From contig NW_026261571.1 in NCBI RefSeq assembly GCF_000165395.2, forward strand, positions 582,501 through 646,500: 64,000 bases of DNA, in the 5' to 3' direction. The position numbers were made by a program, and so were the translations under genes. A model generated the notes under the pieces. The model searched no databases and was not told the DNA's origin. It was given only the letters and a program-made list of their open reading frames with translations. Positions 22,910 to 32,856 of this stretch are shown here, one piece after another. The DNA is from Babesia bovis T2Bo (taxonomy: Eukaryota; Apicomplexa; Aconoidasida; Piroplasmida; Babesiidae). Every line of letters begins with the position of its first letter. Position 1 is the stretch's first letter.

Positions 22910-24081
22910 TTAGAAATCCTCATTAAAGCTGATTGAGCCTCCACTATTTTCTTCCACTGGCTGTATCTTGCGTTGAATTTGTCTAACCTGGGTTGATGCA
23001 TTCCCGGTGAAGATACTTGGTTTAAGCCATCCGAGTTCCACCTTAACTCTGTGTTCTTCAGTGTTTCCTGTTATTAATAGGCACTGATTGACGTTGTTTT
23101 TAATGTATTGTGAAAGATGATCTACATCAAATTGATATGGTATATAGACATCGCAACGTACATTCAGACAATCCCATATGATCCATGGGCAGCACACTAC
23201 GGCAATATGCCATTTCCAAATCGTATGCGGAGTTTAAAAGTTCCATCACGGTTTCCCTTGTGGGACGTAGCTTAAGATGTTCCAAAGCTGCCATTGCAAA
23301 TTTGAGATGGATGCTGACGTCCTTGGCTACAGTGTCTAAGGCAGATAGCAGAGTCGGCAACTTTTTGGAGTTCCTCAGATAATCTGCCAATATGCCAAAT
23401 GCAGAGCGAAAAATAGCTTTTGATATACACTGTAAAATCACCTTAATATAAAAGCACGACGTTGAAGTTAAATTACGCGTTAGCCACTCGATCTTGGCAT
23501 CAGCCTATATACTATGTGTACCAAACATCTGCACCTTACCTCGGGAACATCGATCGTCCCTGGAATAGCCGACGACATTATTCCAAAAAGTTCACTATGG
23601 ATGTTTTCGTATGATACCTGAAACCCGTAGAACGCACGTGCTTCTGGAATTTGCGTGTCCGCCAGTAGGTCCAACGTAATAGTAGCTGGCCTAGCAACCT
23701 CTGAACGGTCTCTGTTTCAGTAATATCCACCAACTAAACTGCTTACAATCGGTTATGGTAGCTTATAAGCTTCACCACGAGCTGCCGCAGTTCAGTAGGC
23801 AGCGAAGAATATGTATCTCTTTCGTTAGCAAATCGAAAATCTTCCGCTGCCCAGAAGCTGTTCTCTATCTCTTTGTACATCGCCTGTTAGTATCTGTTAG
23901 ATTTATAAATTCATTGCCTCACCCAAAGTGCGTCATAGTGGATTGGGAACATGACCTAGACAATATGAGATTCCTCATAGTTTCCTACCCATCTATTTGC
24001 GTTTTCTTTAAGGAGGGTTTCATTATGTTGTTCCAAAGCAATTTCCTGTGGTTGCAGGTATTTAATTGAACCAACATCCAT
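22910..24081 (-). CDS. Ribonucleotide reductase R2-like small subunit, degenerate active site, six exons (329 aa)
   Basis: Exons: complement of 23989-24081, 23923-23955, 23747-23883, 23540-23711, 23162-23504, 22910-23121. Introns are 33-40 nt and all phases agree. The R2 fold is clear: 'WVMFPIHYDALWAMYKEIEN', 'SFWAAEDF', 'PEARAFYGFQVSYENIHSE', 'IHLKFA' and a C-terminal 'SFNEDF' like the R2 tail that docks on the large subunit. Compared with catalytic R2, the first iron-ligand Asp is Arg (about 59), the radical Tyr is Phe (about 130, in 'HSELF'), and two Glu ligands are absent (near 172 and 208). E123, H126 and H211 remain. It therefore cannot form a tyrosyl radical. Plasmodium has an extra R2-like subunit called R4; this may be its counterpart, acting as a structural or regulatory partner of a true R2. 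Confidence 0.85.
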
Positions 24082-24619
24082 TTTGGGACTCGGTGTGTCG
24101 CTATGTCGTTAGGGATTCAAGCATGTCTTTGTCTCCACAACCAAGGGTGTTAAATCCTTATTTACTATACAAATATCGTCTAACTAGCAAAGCATAATAT
24201 TGGCAGACGATATTAACTAAACTACTAACATCACTGTATCCGATACTCAGCCTTCCACTTCCCCTGGTGTGGGTTCAGTTGATGTATCCAATTTACTATA
24301 ACTTTTACGTGTAGGATTAGGCAAATGTAAAACAAATATTTATTCCATAAGGGGTTTTAAAATAGAAGCCTCGACATATGTGAGAAAACGTTGTCTACTA
24401 TATGGTCCTACGTTTTTTTGGATGTTGAAACTGCACCCGTAAGGTGATTATGATTACCATCGTACAAACATAATTTATAAGAATTATAGACAACACACAT
24501 GTGTAATCGTGCCATGAATATTTAAAATGTGTATGTAATTGCTTCTTACCTATTAAGGCCTGGGTGCAGCCATGCCTATTCCTATTAGAAACAATAGAGA
24601 AGAATGGCAATTATTTTAA
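24082..24619. other. Intergenic region, no gene seen
   Basis: AT-rich space between two divergent genes. A 15-codon open frame starts at ATG 24571 and ends at the TAA at 24616-24618, just before the ATG at 24620; it could be an upstream ORF of that gene. Nothing else is supported. Confidence 0.4.
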
Positions 24620-27600
24620 ATGGCGGATTTTTGCCGCTTTTTTATGGCGGCAGGGGAGGTTGGCAGTCATGTTACTGTGGATCGTTTACGTGTGTTATTA
24701 TCGCAAGAACGTGAATCCTTCCGTGTCTGCCTGCAGACTCTTAGCCACTTGCTTGGTTTAAAGTTGAACGAACTTATAAACTTCGATCGCAGTCAGGTTA
24801 TGAAGGATGATGTCGTCTCTATATATTTATCTGGCGAGCTCCCTGAGAGTGTCATTGGACTTCTGGACGATGTTGATGCTACGCCTGCTCGTAGGCATGC
24901 TTTAGCATTGCAGGTTGGGAAGTTACTCAAAGCTAGGCTGCGTTATGGTCTTAATGATGTTGTTCAAGCCTTGGATGGAGCGCCTGCCAAGGACTTGTAT
25001 AGTAGAAGCATTGCTTGTTTGTTACGTATCACTATGTGCGCTTTAAAGGTTGAGTGCAACGTGCGTCGCAGCAATGTCGTTGACGTGGGTAAATACATGC
25101 TAGATGAGAGTGGCGCGTCATTATGTGAAGTTTTGAGTCGTTGTTCTGTTATGCTCTGTATCTTTGCTGCTGAGGAGTCCAACCTTTTTGATAGTGTCAA
25201 GGAGGTACAGGAAACACTTTTGGGTTTGGTTCCTGGGCCTTTGATGCTTCATATAATAGGTGCATTCCCAGTAATTGCTTTTGACAATGAGTGTCTATTT
25301 TCGTTGCAGAACCGGCGTGTTTTTGTCGAATCGTTATCTAGCATTCTACCTGATTTATTAGATCACATATTAATATTTAATCGCATGGGTGTTCCCGGAA
25401 GTTCTCGTAAGCGTGATGTTCGTAAGAATATGATGGAAGTCGGAAAGCCCTCATCTGTTCACGTTTCCTGCGAAGGTTCATCAGGTGCGTCTACTACATT
25501 AGAAGATGTTGTATCCGATGAACATAATTGTAATCTTAAGAATGATATACATATAGATCGCACCGCTGATGGAAAGTTAATAGACGACAACATGTTGGTT
25601 GTCACTCCGATTGACAGTAGCGATTGGGAGTTTGCATTCGGTAATGTGCCTAGAGTACGTACACTGTCTTTACTTTTGGAGTTCATCATCAAATTTTCTC
25701 GTGTTGATAGTGACGGCACTGTTAACAAGCACACTCTTGGGTGGCTTGATACATTGGTGTCTAAGCCTAGCTTTCTACAGACATTTGCTCCTATATTTTC
25801 AACTGGTGACACAAGTAACTTTGGCAGAGTGCTCGAGTTATCCCGCATGTTACGTAGGGATGTTTTCGTATCACATCACATATTAGTCATTGGTAACTAC
25901 AGTGACCAAGTTCTTGGTATGACCCTTGAGGCTGGCATCGACATACTCACAGCGGATGATACATACGCGCCTCGTATTTTATCATTTTTGGTTGAAGGTA
26001 TTGAACATCGTCCTCGTGAGGTAATTGAATGCTGGTGTTCTTTGTTAACTCCTTTGGTTCTATATAGTGCTGGCGATAATGGAGTACGCTTCGCTGATGG
26101 TGTGGCTGCTACTCAAGTTCTTCGTGTTGCTGAGAATTTATTTGACAGTGTCTCTAGTCACGCTCTTATGCAGAATTTTGGGGATGAGTGTCATCCTGAT
26201 GAGGATAATGTCAATGCTTGCACCGCTCGTCAGTTAATGGTTCTTTTAACTGATATAATGGGTAATAAGCGTGTATCGGAGTTGCTGTCAACAGCGATCA
26301 ATGCTGCTCATGAGGCTATACAGCAAGAAATTAGTTTAGAATCAGTACAAACTTTAGAGTTCGCTGTGTTTTGTTTATGGTTGATTCGTATGCCAGACAA
26401 TGCTAGCAGTCAAAAGGACGTCTTCTCTTATGTGCATCAGGTAAATGAACGTACATTGCAGACTACGATTCAAATTTACGAGATGGCCCGTGCATATGAA
26501 GGTCCTAAACGCCGTGTAGATGCTTTAGAGAAGATAAAGAAGGGTATTCGCGCTAGCAGGTTACGTAACATGGTTGATAATAGTGAGCCTTGGTTTGAAG
26601 ATCAGCAAATAAACGCAGTAACGAAAGAGGATTGGGAAGTTTACTATCGTGATTTTGCTGATTGTATAAAGGATCAGTTAACAAATGCCGTGCTACACCG
26701 TATGCCTGATATGTTACCTGATGGTTCTCATTCATCAACGGGACAGCCTTCCATTCCACGGCATAGTAAGGGTGGGCGTAAACTTCGCCGGGGGTTCCGT
26801 AAAGGGACACCGTGTAATAAACAGGGTGAACCTCTTATTACTCCATTGGAGTATACCCGTCGTGCTAAGTTGTTAATGCGGATATACAAGTTGATGGGCA
26901 TTGAAGGCATTTCCGATGATATATGTGCTACCATTTTGTCTGTTATGGCTCACTCTACGCTACCATTTGATGAATGTAGGTCAGTGTTTGATTTACTGCT
27001 GGAACGTTGTTCACCTGAGATACTACACAAGGTGCACGAGAGTGGTCAATATAACTTGATATTAGCTATGTTCAAGTCAATGTCATCTAACTTGGACCCT
27101 CGATTTATCAGATTGCTACCTGAAATGATGAATACGGCTGTGTCTCGTTGCGAATTTGATGGCGATACGCGTGGTTTGCTTGGCCTCATGGAGGTCCTAA
27201 CGAGTGCTGTTGCTGCTCACTATCCACTTGCTGACTTAATGGAGGTTATCAACGCCGTCGCTATACTTCAACGCTTCGTAGTATTTGTAAACTGTATTGC
27301 TGTTGATTCATCTGAGTTTTTGGAGGTCCGTGGTCGTATGAATATGACTCTTATAGAGAGATATGTAAAACTGGGTACTGCACGTATGGGAGTACATATA
27401 GAACAGCATGTTCACGACCAGCTAAAACAGATAATGTTATCGCACGCTGCTGAATTTAGGATATCACTGAACAATGGTACTGTTGGACAGCCCGCTGCTT
27501 ATGCTGCAAGGGGGGAGCTGAACACTCTTGACATGTTGGTGTTCAGTACTTTCCAGATTTTTTTTACCCGCTCTACTACTCGAAATATTGATATAAACAC

Positions 27601-27904
27601 TCGAGAGGGGGGTTTGAGTGACGTATTCCACTGGAACTTGCTAGGCAGGGAGTATGCAATTGCTTTTAAGACAGTGTCATTGGTGTTTAGTTGTTTTAGT
27701 CAGCTGTCTAATACGAAGTTGATGTTTATTTTTGAACATTTTGTGGGCCTTGCCGCTCGCATTAACAGCGACGCTCATTCTACTGCTCGGCGTAAGATGT
27801 TAACTGATGACTGTTTATTGAAGCCTGAGGCTATTGAATACCTTTATCAGGTACATTGCCAGCTTTCTAAGAGTTCAACCACAGTGCGTATAGCACTTTC
27901 CTAG
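24620..27904 (+). CDS. Large unknown helical protein (1,094 aa)
   Basis: A single long exon from the ATG 'MADFCRFFMAAGEVGS'. Not recognised. The sequence is Leu/Val/Ala-rich and reads as mostly alpha-helical throughout, suggesting an extended helical-repeat protein. A basic patch lies near residues 710-725 ('GGRKLRRGFRKG'). There is an acidic low-complexity stretch around 285-320. No signal peptide, membrane span, zinc ligands or enzyme motif can be seen, and no RAP domain at the C-terminus. An intron-free 3.3-kb coding region contrasts with the heavily split genes on either side. Coding is supported by length and by consistent codon use. Confidence 0.75.
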   Translation: MADFCRFFMAAGEVGSHVTVDRLRVLLSQERESFRVCLQTLSHLLGLKLNELINFDRSQVMKDDVVSIYLSGELPESVIGLLDDVDATPARRHALALQVGKLLKARLRYGLNDVVQALDGAPAKDLYSRSIACLLRITMCALKVECNVRRSNVVDVGKYMLDESGASLCEVLSRCSVMLCIFAAEESNLFDSVKEVQETLLGLVPGPLMLHIIGAFPVIAFDNECLFSLQNRRVFVESLSSILPDLLDHILIFNRMGVPGSSRKRDVRKNMMEVGKPSSVHVSCEGSSGASTTLEDVVSDEHNCNLKNDIHIDRTADGKLIDDNMLVVTPIDSSDWEFAFGNVPRVRTLSLLLEFIIKFSRVDSDGTVNKHTLGWLDTLVSKPSFLQTFAPIFSTGDTSNFGRVLELSRMLRRDVFVSHHILVIGNYSDQVLGMTLEAGIDILTADDTYAPRILSFLVEGIEHRPREVIECWCSLLTPLVLYSAGDNGVRFADGVAATQVLRVAENLFDSVSSHALMQNFGDECHPDEDNVNACTARQLMVLLTDIMGNKRVSELLSTAINAAHEAIQQEISLESVQTLEFAVFCLWLIRMPDNASSQKDVFSYVHQVNERTLQTTIQIYEMARAYEGPKRRVDALEKIKKGIRASRLRNMVDNSEPWFEDQQINAVTKEDWEVYYRDFADCIKDQLTNAVLHRMPDMLPDGSHSSTGQPSIPRHSKGGRKLRRGFRKGTPCNKQGEPLITPLEYTRRAKLLMRIYKLMGIEGISDDICATILSVMAHSTLPFDECRSVFDLLLERCSPEILHKVHESGQYNLILAMFKSMSSNLDPRFIRLLPEMMNTAVSRCEFDGDTRGLLGLMEVLTSAVAAHYPLADLMEVINAVAILQRFVVFVNCIAVDSSEFLEVRGRMNMTLIERYVKLGTARMGVHIEQHVHDQLKQIMLSHAAEFRISLNNGTVGQPAAYAARGELNTLDMLVFSTFQIFFTRSTTRNIDINTREGGLSDVFHWNLLGREYAIAFKTVSLVFSCFSQLSNTKLMFIFEHFVGLAARINSDAHSTARRKMLTDDCLLKPEAIEYLYQVHCQLSKSSTTVRIALS

Positions 27905-28627
27905 CGAATTGTCATCACTAATAATGCTCTATATATCTTTTCATGTGCATAAAGTCCAACATATAGTTGCTACTATTTTCCTATCTATATACGTCATATA
28001 TACTCGGTAAAGCATTCCAGTGTTAGGTAAGTTAGATCAACCTTATATACAAGTTGTTTCTAGCGTAATTTAGAATGTACATCTTCATGAAAAAATGTCA
28101 CTACAGAGTACTCTTTAGGATACATATTGTGTTAGATATATAATCTCCTAAGGGAATTCGTGTAATAAAGTCATCTACTAATGATACACAGACCACTTCC
28201 TATGGTAATTGGTATCGAGAACAAATAGTGGTTTAGTGACGTACATAAACTCTACGATACGTATGCAGTTAAGAACAGCACATCAACCAATTTTCAAAAA
28301 GTCTGTTTAGAAATCATACTTCTCCACATTATAATTTTAAGCTTTAATTGGCTTCGTTGAGCAACTGCTTGAAACATAGGCAGATTTATTTGTCAGAGCG
28401 GACGGTTGGAAAATATTGTTTTTTCACGTTGCCTTCGATAGAATTTTTTGTTAGGCGAATTTAAGTGCTGCTGTGATTCTAGACAACCAATGCGTTCACT
28501 TCAACAAAACCTCTATTAATTTCTAACGACTAAATAAAGTCTAAAATACTGCGGCACGCATATATTGACGTTATTTATTTTATTAATAACAAGAAATGGT
28601 GATCCAAGTATAAAGATCGACATAATA
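27905..28627. other. Intergenic region, no gene seen
   Basis: AT-rich, with stop codons in all frames. It probably includes the 3' end of the large gene and the promoter of the secreted-protein gene at 28628. Confidence 0.4.
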
Positions 28628-29452
28628 ATGAAGATTCTGTGCTTATTATTTGGTGCAACGTTGCCATTGTGGCATAATGTACGTGCTATTGTCCCCGAAG
28701 AGCTGCCTATTCGGTTGAATGGCAACGAGGCGCCACTTTTTGATGTCCAGGAAACCATTAAAGCGTTTCTACGTGCTTATATGAATTTTGTTACTGACAC
28801 AACAAACATTGATCATCCTGTCGTAGGACAGATACATCAGGTGTTGGAGAGGAAACTATCTAACGGACGAATGGAATATGATAATCACGGCAGGGAAGCT
28901 GAAGACGTAGCAGAACCACAAACCGCAGAGGCTGTATTGGATGATTCTCGAAAAGCACTAGATTGGATCCAGAATCAAATAAAAGAAATCCATCAATTGG
29001 TGGATCACTTTCCACCCGGAGACAGGGTTGGAGATGCCATTAAGAAACGTTTAGCCCGGGCCACAGCCATTTCTGGCATAGTTTTAGAGGGTATCATCTG
29101 TCAAGTTCGTGTTGCCATGTTTGACAGTTATAAATTGAACCTTTTTATTTCTTGGCACCACCCTATATTCATGAGTGCCATGGTGGAGGGATTTTTGGTA
29201 ATGCAAGGTTTAAACATCGGTTACTTTGACGATGAAGATTTGAATTCAGTAACTGAGCGCTTCGATGACCTTCTGTCGTATATTCACGACTCCATAGACT
29301 TAGAGATTGAGACACAGACACACTTTATATCTGAAGCAAAGAACAGTCAAACATTAAAATTGATTCGCAAGGTTTCTTTGGGTACGGACATTTCATTGAT
29401 GAGTGCCAATGGTGCCAACATAAAAATGCGTAAGAGGCCCACAGAGCTTTAG
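28628..29452 (+). CDS. Secreted protein of unknown function (274 aa)
   Basis: The ATG at 28628 opens a clear signal peptide ('MKILCLLFGATLPLWHNVRA'). An upstream in-frame start would lie in AT-rich non-coding-like sequence. The mature part is about 255 residues, mostly helical and acidic, with only one cysteine. No membrane anchor or known domain is visible. It has exactly the same coding length (825 nt) as the secreted gene at 31674. A weak shared pattern ('HPIFMSAM...GLN' here, 'YPVVMSSA...GLN' there) hints at a diverged paralogue pair. Possible site of action: parasitophorous or secretory compartment, or host cell. Confidence 0.75.
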   Translation: MKILCLLFGATLPLWHNVRAIVPEELPIRLNGNEAPLFDVQETIKAFLRAYMNFVTDTTNIDHPVVGQIHQVLERKLSNGRMEYDNHGREAEDVAEPQTAEAVLDDSRKALDWIQNQIKEIHQLVDHFPPGDRVGDAIKKRLARATAISGIVLEGIICQVRVAMFDSYKLNLFISWHHPIFMSAMVEGFLVMQGLNIGYFDDEDLNSVTERFDDLLSYIHDSIDLEIETQTHFISEAKNSQTLKLIRKVSLGTDISLMSANGANIKMRKRPTEL

Positions 29453-30146
29453 GCACAGTTGCGCTTCACTAGTGTGATTCTTTTACAACGGATGTTGGAC
29501 ATTGATAGTGTTACCACTTTTTGCTGGGTAAACCGCAATTTCATCTGGAGACTTTACGATATGTCGTTGGATCCAGTCCGCAACAGCTCAGCACAGTATT
29601 TCATTGCACACTATGACAGTGCCATTACCAAAGACTCAGTACATTTAATATAATTTGGCGTTATTATAGAAATGCGAATATCTGTGCTTATGTGACTACG
29701 TGTGTTATTGCATCTATTTAACGGCGGGATGGGGATATCGGTCATAGATGAGGACGGATCTAGTAATTTATTTGTGGTATCTCCGATTCTTCATGGTGTG
29801 TATTTCATTGGCTTATTGACATTTTAAAGTTGACTTTGTGCCTACGTGGCGAGTCTAATCGTAATGTGTTTTGGAATAACGCACAGTGCGACATTTTAAT
29901 GATGTTCTGTACCATATTTAAATGTACAATGATTTTGTAAAGTGTCATTAAACGCTGTAAATTTACGTGTAATACTATCCATGATTAATTCACTGTTGGG
30001 TATTACATCGGTGCGCGGATATCGTACTTGTGTCTGATCAACATCATTTCATTTGTGTTCCAAGGAGGTTCTGCTTCATTTAGAGGTTAATTAGCAATTA
30101 TTGTTGTTTTTGGGTTATTATTTTTGTAACATTTATTGTCATCAAG
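29453..30146. other. Intergenic region, no gene seen
   Basis: A 64-codon open frame directly follows the secreted gene (29459-29653), but it has no ATG start of its own and no recognisable motif. Otherwise AT-rich, probably holding the promoter of the gene at 30147. Confidence 0.4.
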
Positions 30147-31106
30147 ATGAGCGCCTTGCAGCCTGTTAAAATACTTAGTTACAATGTCCAGGGACTTCCT
30201 TCCTTATTGCTACCCATTGCTGACTTGGATATCAGAATGGACCACATCGCAAACTTTATAAGTTCATTGTTCCAGAAGTACGATGTTGACATTATGGTTC
30301 TCCAGGAGGTTTTTTCATACAGTCTTTACAACAAGATTAAGGATGCCTTGCGTGGGATTGCTGAAGACACAGGTATAATTTCCAGACCGGTTAGTAACTC
30401 TGTTCTTATGTCATGTCTTGACACTTTACTGTCAACGTTCTCCTTTATCACATCTGGCATTGTCATTTTCTCTCGCCACCCTATTGTTTACAAGGAACGT
30501 TTGTTGTTCTCCAACGGCTTTAATGCTGAGCGCTATGCAGGTAAAGGCGCTGTTGCCGCCCGTATTTCTGTCAACGGCAATCTGTTGGATGTTATTGGCA
30601 CCCATTTGCAGTCGGACGAAGGGGAAGATGCTCAAGAAATCAGGAATAAGCAACTGATAGAGTTAGCTGAATGGATTGGCATTAACCCATTGGAGGATGA
30701 GCGTGCAATTGCTGAGCGCGATTCTCTCCCCTATGTTCCTATGGTTCTCGCTGGTGATCTTAACTGTTCACTTGATAGTGAGACCGAGCGGTTTTCTGAT
30801 GTGGTAGCCGCTTTGAACGACAAGCTTGAGGACACTTTTGGATACAATCAGCCTGAGCCAACATATTCTACACTAACTAACGATTTCTGTGCTTTTCAGA
30901 ACAACCCCAATGTATTTAATCACGTATACGACTACATTTTGAAGAACCATGAAAGCACGTTGTTAGAGGCTCAGAGAGTGATTAAAGACAAGCTAGAAAC
31001 TGCTTTTGTTCTTCCCGTTTGCGATGAAGATGATGATGACTGTGTGGATCCCGAGATGTACAATGTCAGTGACCATTACCCTATCATTGCCACAATTGGC
31101 ATATAG
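30147..31106 (+). CDS. Endonuclease/exonuclease/phosphatase-fold phosphodiesterase, sphingomyelinase-like (319 aa)
   Basis: A single exon starting 'MSALQPVKILSYNVQGLP'. The metal-dependent phosphoesterase signature is complete: N13 in 'SYNVQG', E54 in 'LQEVF', 'GTHLQS' (H153), 'GDLN' (D204, N206) and 'SDHYP' (D309, H310). The spacing and the 'GTHLQS' and 'NVSDHYPI' wording resemble neutral sphingomyelinases, which split sphingomyelin into ceramide and phosphocholine. Other members of the fold act on DNA or inositol phosphates. No signal peptide is visible, so it is probably cytosolic unless a hydrophobic segment near residues 86-105 associates with membrane. It lies between two secreted-protein genes. 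Confidence 0.85.
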   Translation: MSALQPVKILSYNVQGLPSLLLPIADLDIRMDHIANFISSLFQKYDVDIMVLQEVFSYSLYNKIKDALRGIAEDTGIISRPVSNSVLMSCLDTLLSTFSFITSGIVIFSRHPIVYKERLLFSNGFNAERYAGKGAVAARISVNGNLLDVIGTHLQSDEGEDAQEIRNKQLIELAEWIGINPLEDERAIAERDSLPYVPMVLAGDLNCSLDSETERFSDVVAALNDKLEDTFGYNQPEPTYSTLTNDFCAFQNNPNVFNHVYDYILKNHESTLLEAQRVIKDKLETAFVLPVCDEDDDDCVDPEMYNVSDHYPIIATIGI

Positions 31107-31673
31107 TGGAAATACACTCTATGGTCACTATGCCTTTACGAACAACCTCTCACTACTATAAGCGTTGTAAAGTGCATCAACTTTACACCGGTTTGCCCAG
31201 GGGATGCCCCTTCTGGGTTATAACGCAATGGTGTAATATATTTTTTGTTACTTTCGTATGATAGCACGCGTGAAGAAGTATATTTTTTTTTGTATTTTAT
31301 GATGTGACATTAGCTTTTTGTATGGTTATTACCAAGTTCTATAGCTGTTTGAATCATACGTGTACTTGTTCCAAGAAATGGTTGCATTACATGGGCAATA
31401 ATACTATAAATAGCAATATATTTTATACCTCGCTTATAATGTCACTTTGAATGGTTATTAGCATCCTTTATAAACGTGTATAATGTTTTTAATTGCAAAT
31501 ATTCATCTGATTCATTGCTGCATCAGAGGTGGGGATTAGTATCTTGAGGAAAATTGTCAAATCAAAGGCTTTTCATTGATCTTCAACATTTAACTACTCA
31601 CTTAAGTGTAGATCATGATTTCTATGCTTCTATATATTCATATATAACATCTGTTACGAGATATTTGGACACG
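31107..31673. other. Intergenic region, no gene seen
   Basis: AT-rich with T tracts. In-frame codons continue upstream of 31674 but are not conserved-looking, so they are treated as 5' flank. Confidence 0.4.
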
Positions 31674-32498
31674 ATGTATGTATTTGCTTGGTTGTTGTCC
31701 TTAATGACATTTTGTTGTATTGCAACAGTGCGTTCTGAGGATCCTCATACAATCCTTCAGAATTTATCTTTGGATGAAGTAGTTACTCGTGCAAAGGCCA
31801 TAGCAGCTATTAATTTTTTACTTCACCTACGCATTGTAAATAAACATCAAGATTCTGCGGTGTTTGCTGCGCCAGGTAGGCCTATGAAGGTTGTATTTGG
31901 TAACATAAACAAAGAAATTGATCGTTCGTTGGCTATGTTAGGCGCATCTCCTAGCTCTCCCGCGTTGAATACATGGGTCGAGGAGCGTCGGATACTCAAC
32001 TCCGAGGAGCCAATAGCCAATGTACCTGAAGTCTATCAGAGTTTTAGACACATCATGGATTTATTAGATGAGTATGCTCGTGTATTGAATCAACCTTGTT
32101 TTGGTGAATACACTTGCATGATTGAAAGTCGTGTTAAATCATTGGATAGCTATTTTGACTATGAGTATCCAGTGGTAATGTCGAGTGCTTTGATAATGAT
32201 ATACAAGAAGTTAGGTCTCAACGATGAGGAGTTACCTCCAGGCAGGTTGCTGTCTCATCGTGTTCAGATGATTGGGAAGAAGGACTTTTTGCAGGGGGAT
32301 GAGCGCGCCTTTGATCATTATGCTCAGTACTACCCTATGTTATTCAAAAAAAATAGCCAGGATGTGACATCTATTTTGTGGCGAGCTATTAACGATGCTG
32401 CTGATGGTAGCCTCAAGGCTTCATTGATTCCACTTTGTCAATTGGAGACAATGATGAGGGATTACAAACCTTCTAAATTCTTTACAGGCATCAAGTAA
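31674..32498 (+). CDS. Secreted protein of unknown function (274 aa)
   Basis: The start 'MYVFAWLLSLMTFCCIATVRS' is a strong signal peptide. An earlier in-frame codon would bury it, so the ATG at 31674 is chosen. The mature protein is helical, with a Cys pair ('QPCFGEYTCMIE') and no anchor or retention motif. It matches the secreted gene at 28628 in length and in a loose central pattern, and the two flank the phosphoesterase gene on the same strand. Function unknown. Confidence 0.75.
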   Translation: MYVFAWLLSLMTFCCIATVRSEDPHTILQNLSLDEVVTRAKAIAAINFLLHLRIVNKHQDSAVFAAPGRPMKVVFGNINKEIDRSLAMLGASPSSPALNTWVEERRILNSEEPIANVPEVYQSFRHIMDLLDEYARVLNQPCFGEYTCMIESRVKSLDSYFDYEYPVVMSSALIMIYKKLGLNDEELPPGRLLSHRVQMIGKKDFLQGDERAFDHYAQYYPMLFKKNSQDVTSILWRAINDAADGSLKASLIPLCQLETMMRDYKPSKFFTGIK

Positions 32499-32856
32499 TC
32501 GTCATTTATGCTTATTGCTGCATCGTAAGCTCACAACAGAATTACGTGGTATATTATTAATGGCGGCGCATCACTCTGTAGAGTTGAAGGGGCTTGTGAT
32601 CACTTCGGTAAATCTCATTAACCGTTTCCTAGTCTGTATGTTATCTTTTATGTTTCAGTTGGTGTCAATGGAAAGTGCCTGGTGGCACCTATGGAGCTGA
32701 CGTTTGGTCTGTTTATATATTTCTATTGCACGGCGCAAATATGATTGTTTATTTATGTTGGTGACCAGATTGTAATTACTTTCCTTCATAGTGTCACTTG
32801 ACGCCTGGCATCACTATTAAAGTAAATTTGAATATATGTAGATGTATACAAACAGT
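32499..32856. other. Convergent 3' spacer, no gene seen
   Basis: Lies between the stop of the + strand secreted gene and the stop of the minus-strand phosphodiesterase. It probably holds both 3' ends. A 61-codon frame inside it has no recognisable features. Confidence 0.4.

Noticed and set aside
23755..24069. Plus-strand 104-codon frame
   Set aside because: Antisense to exons and introns of the R2-like gene, whose frame and phases are strongly supported.
29459..29653. 64-codon frame directly after the secreted gene at 28628
   Set aside because: No ATG start, no motif, and no plausible splice that would join it to the gene before it.
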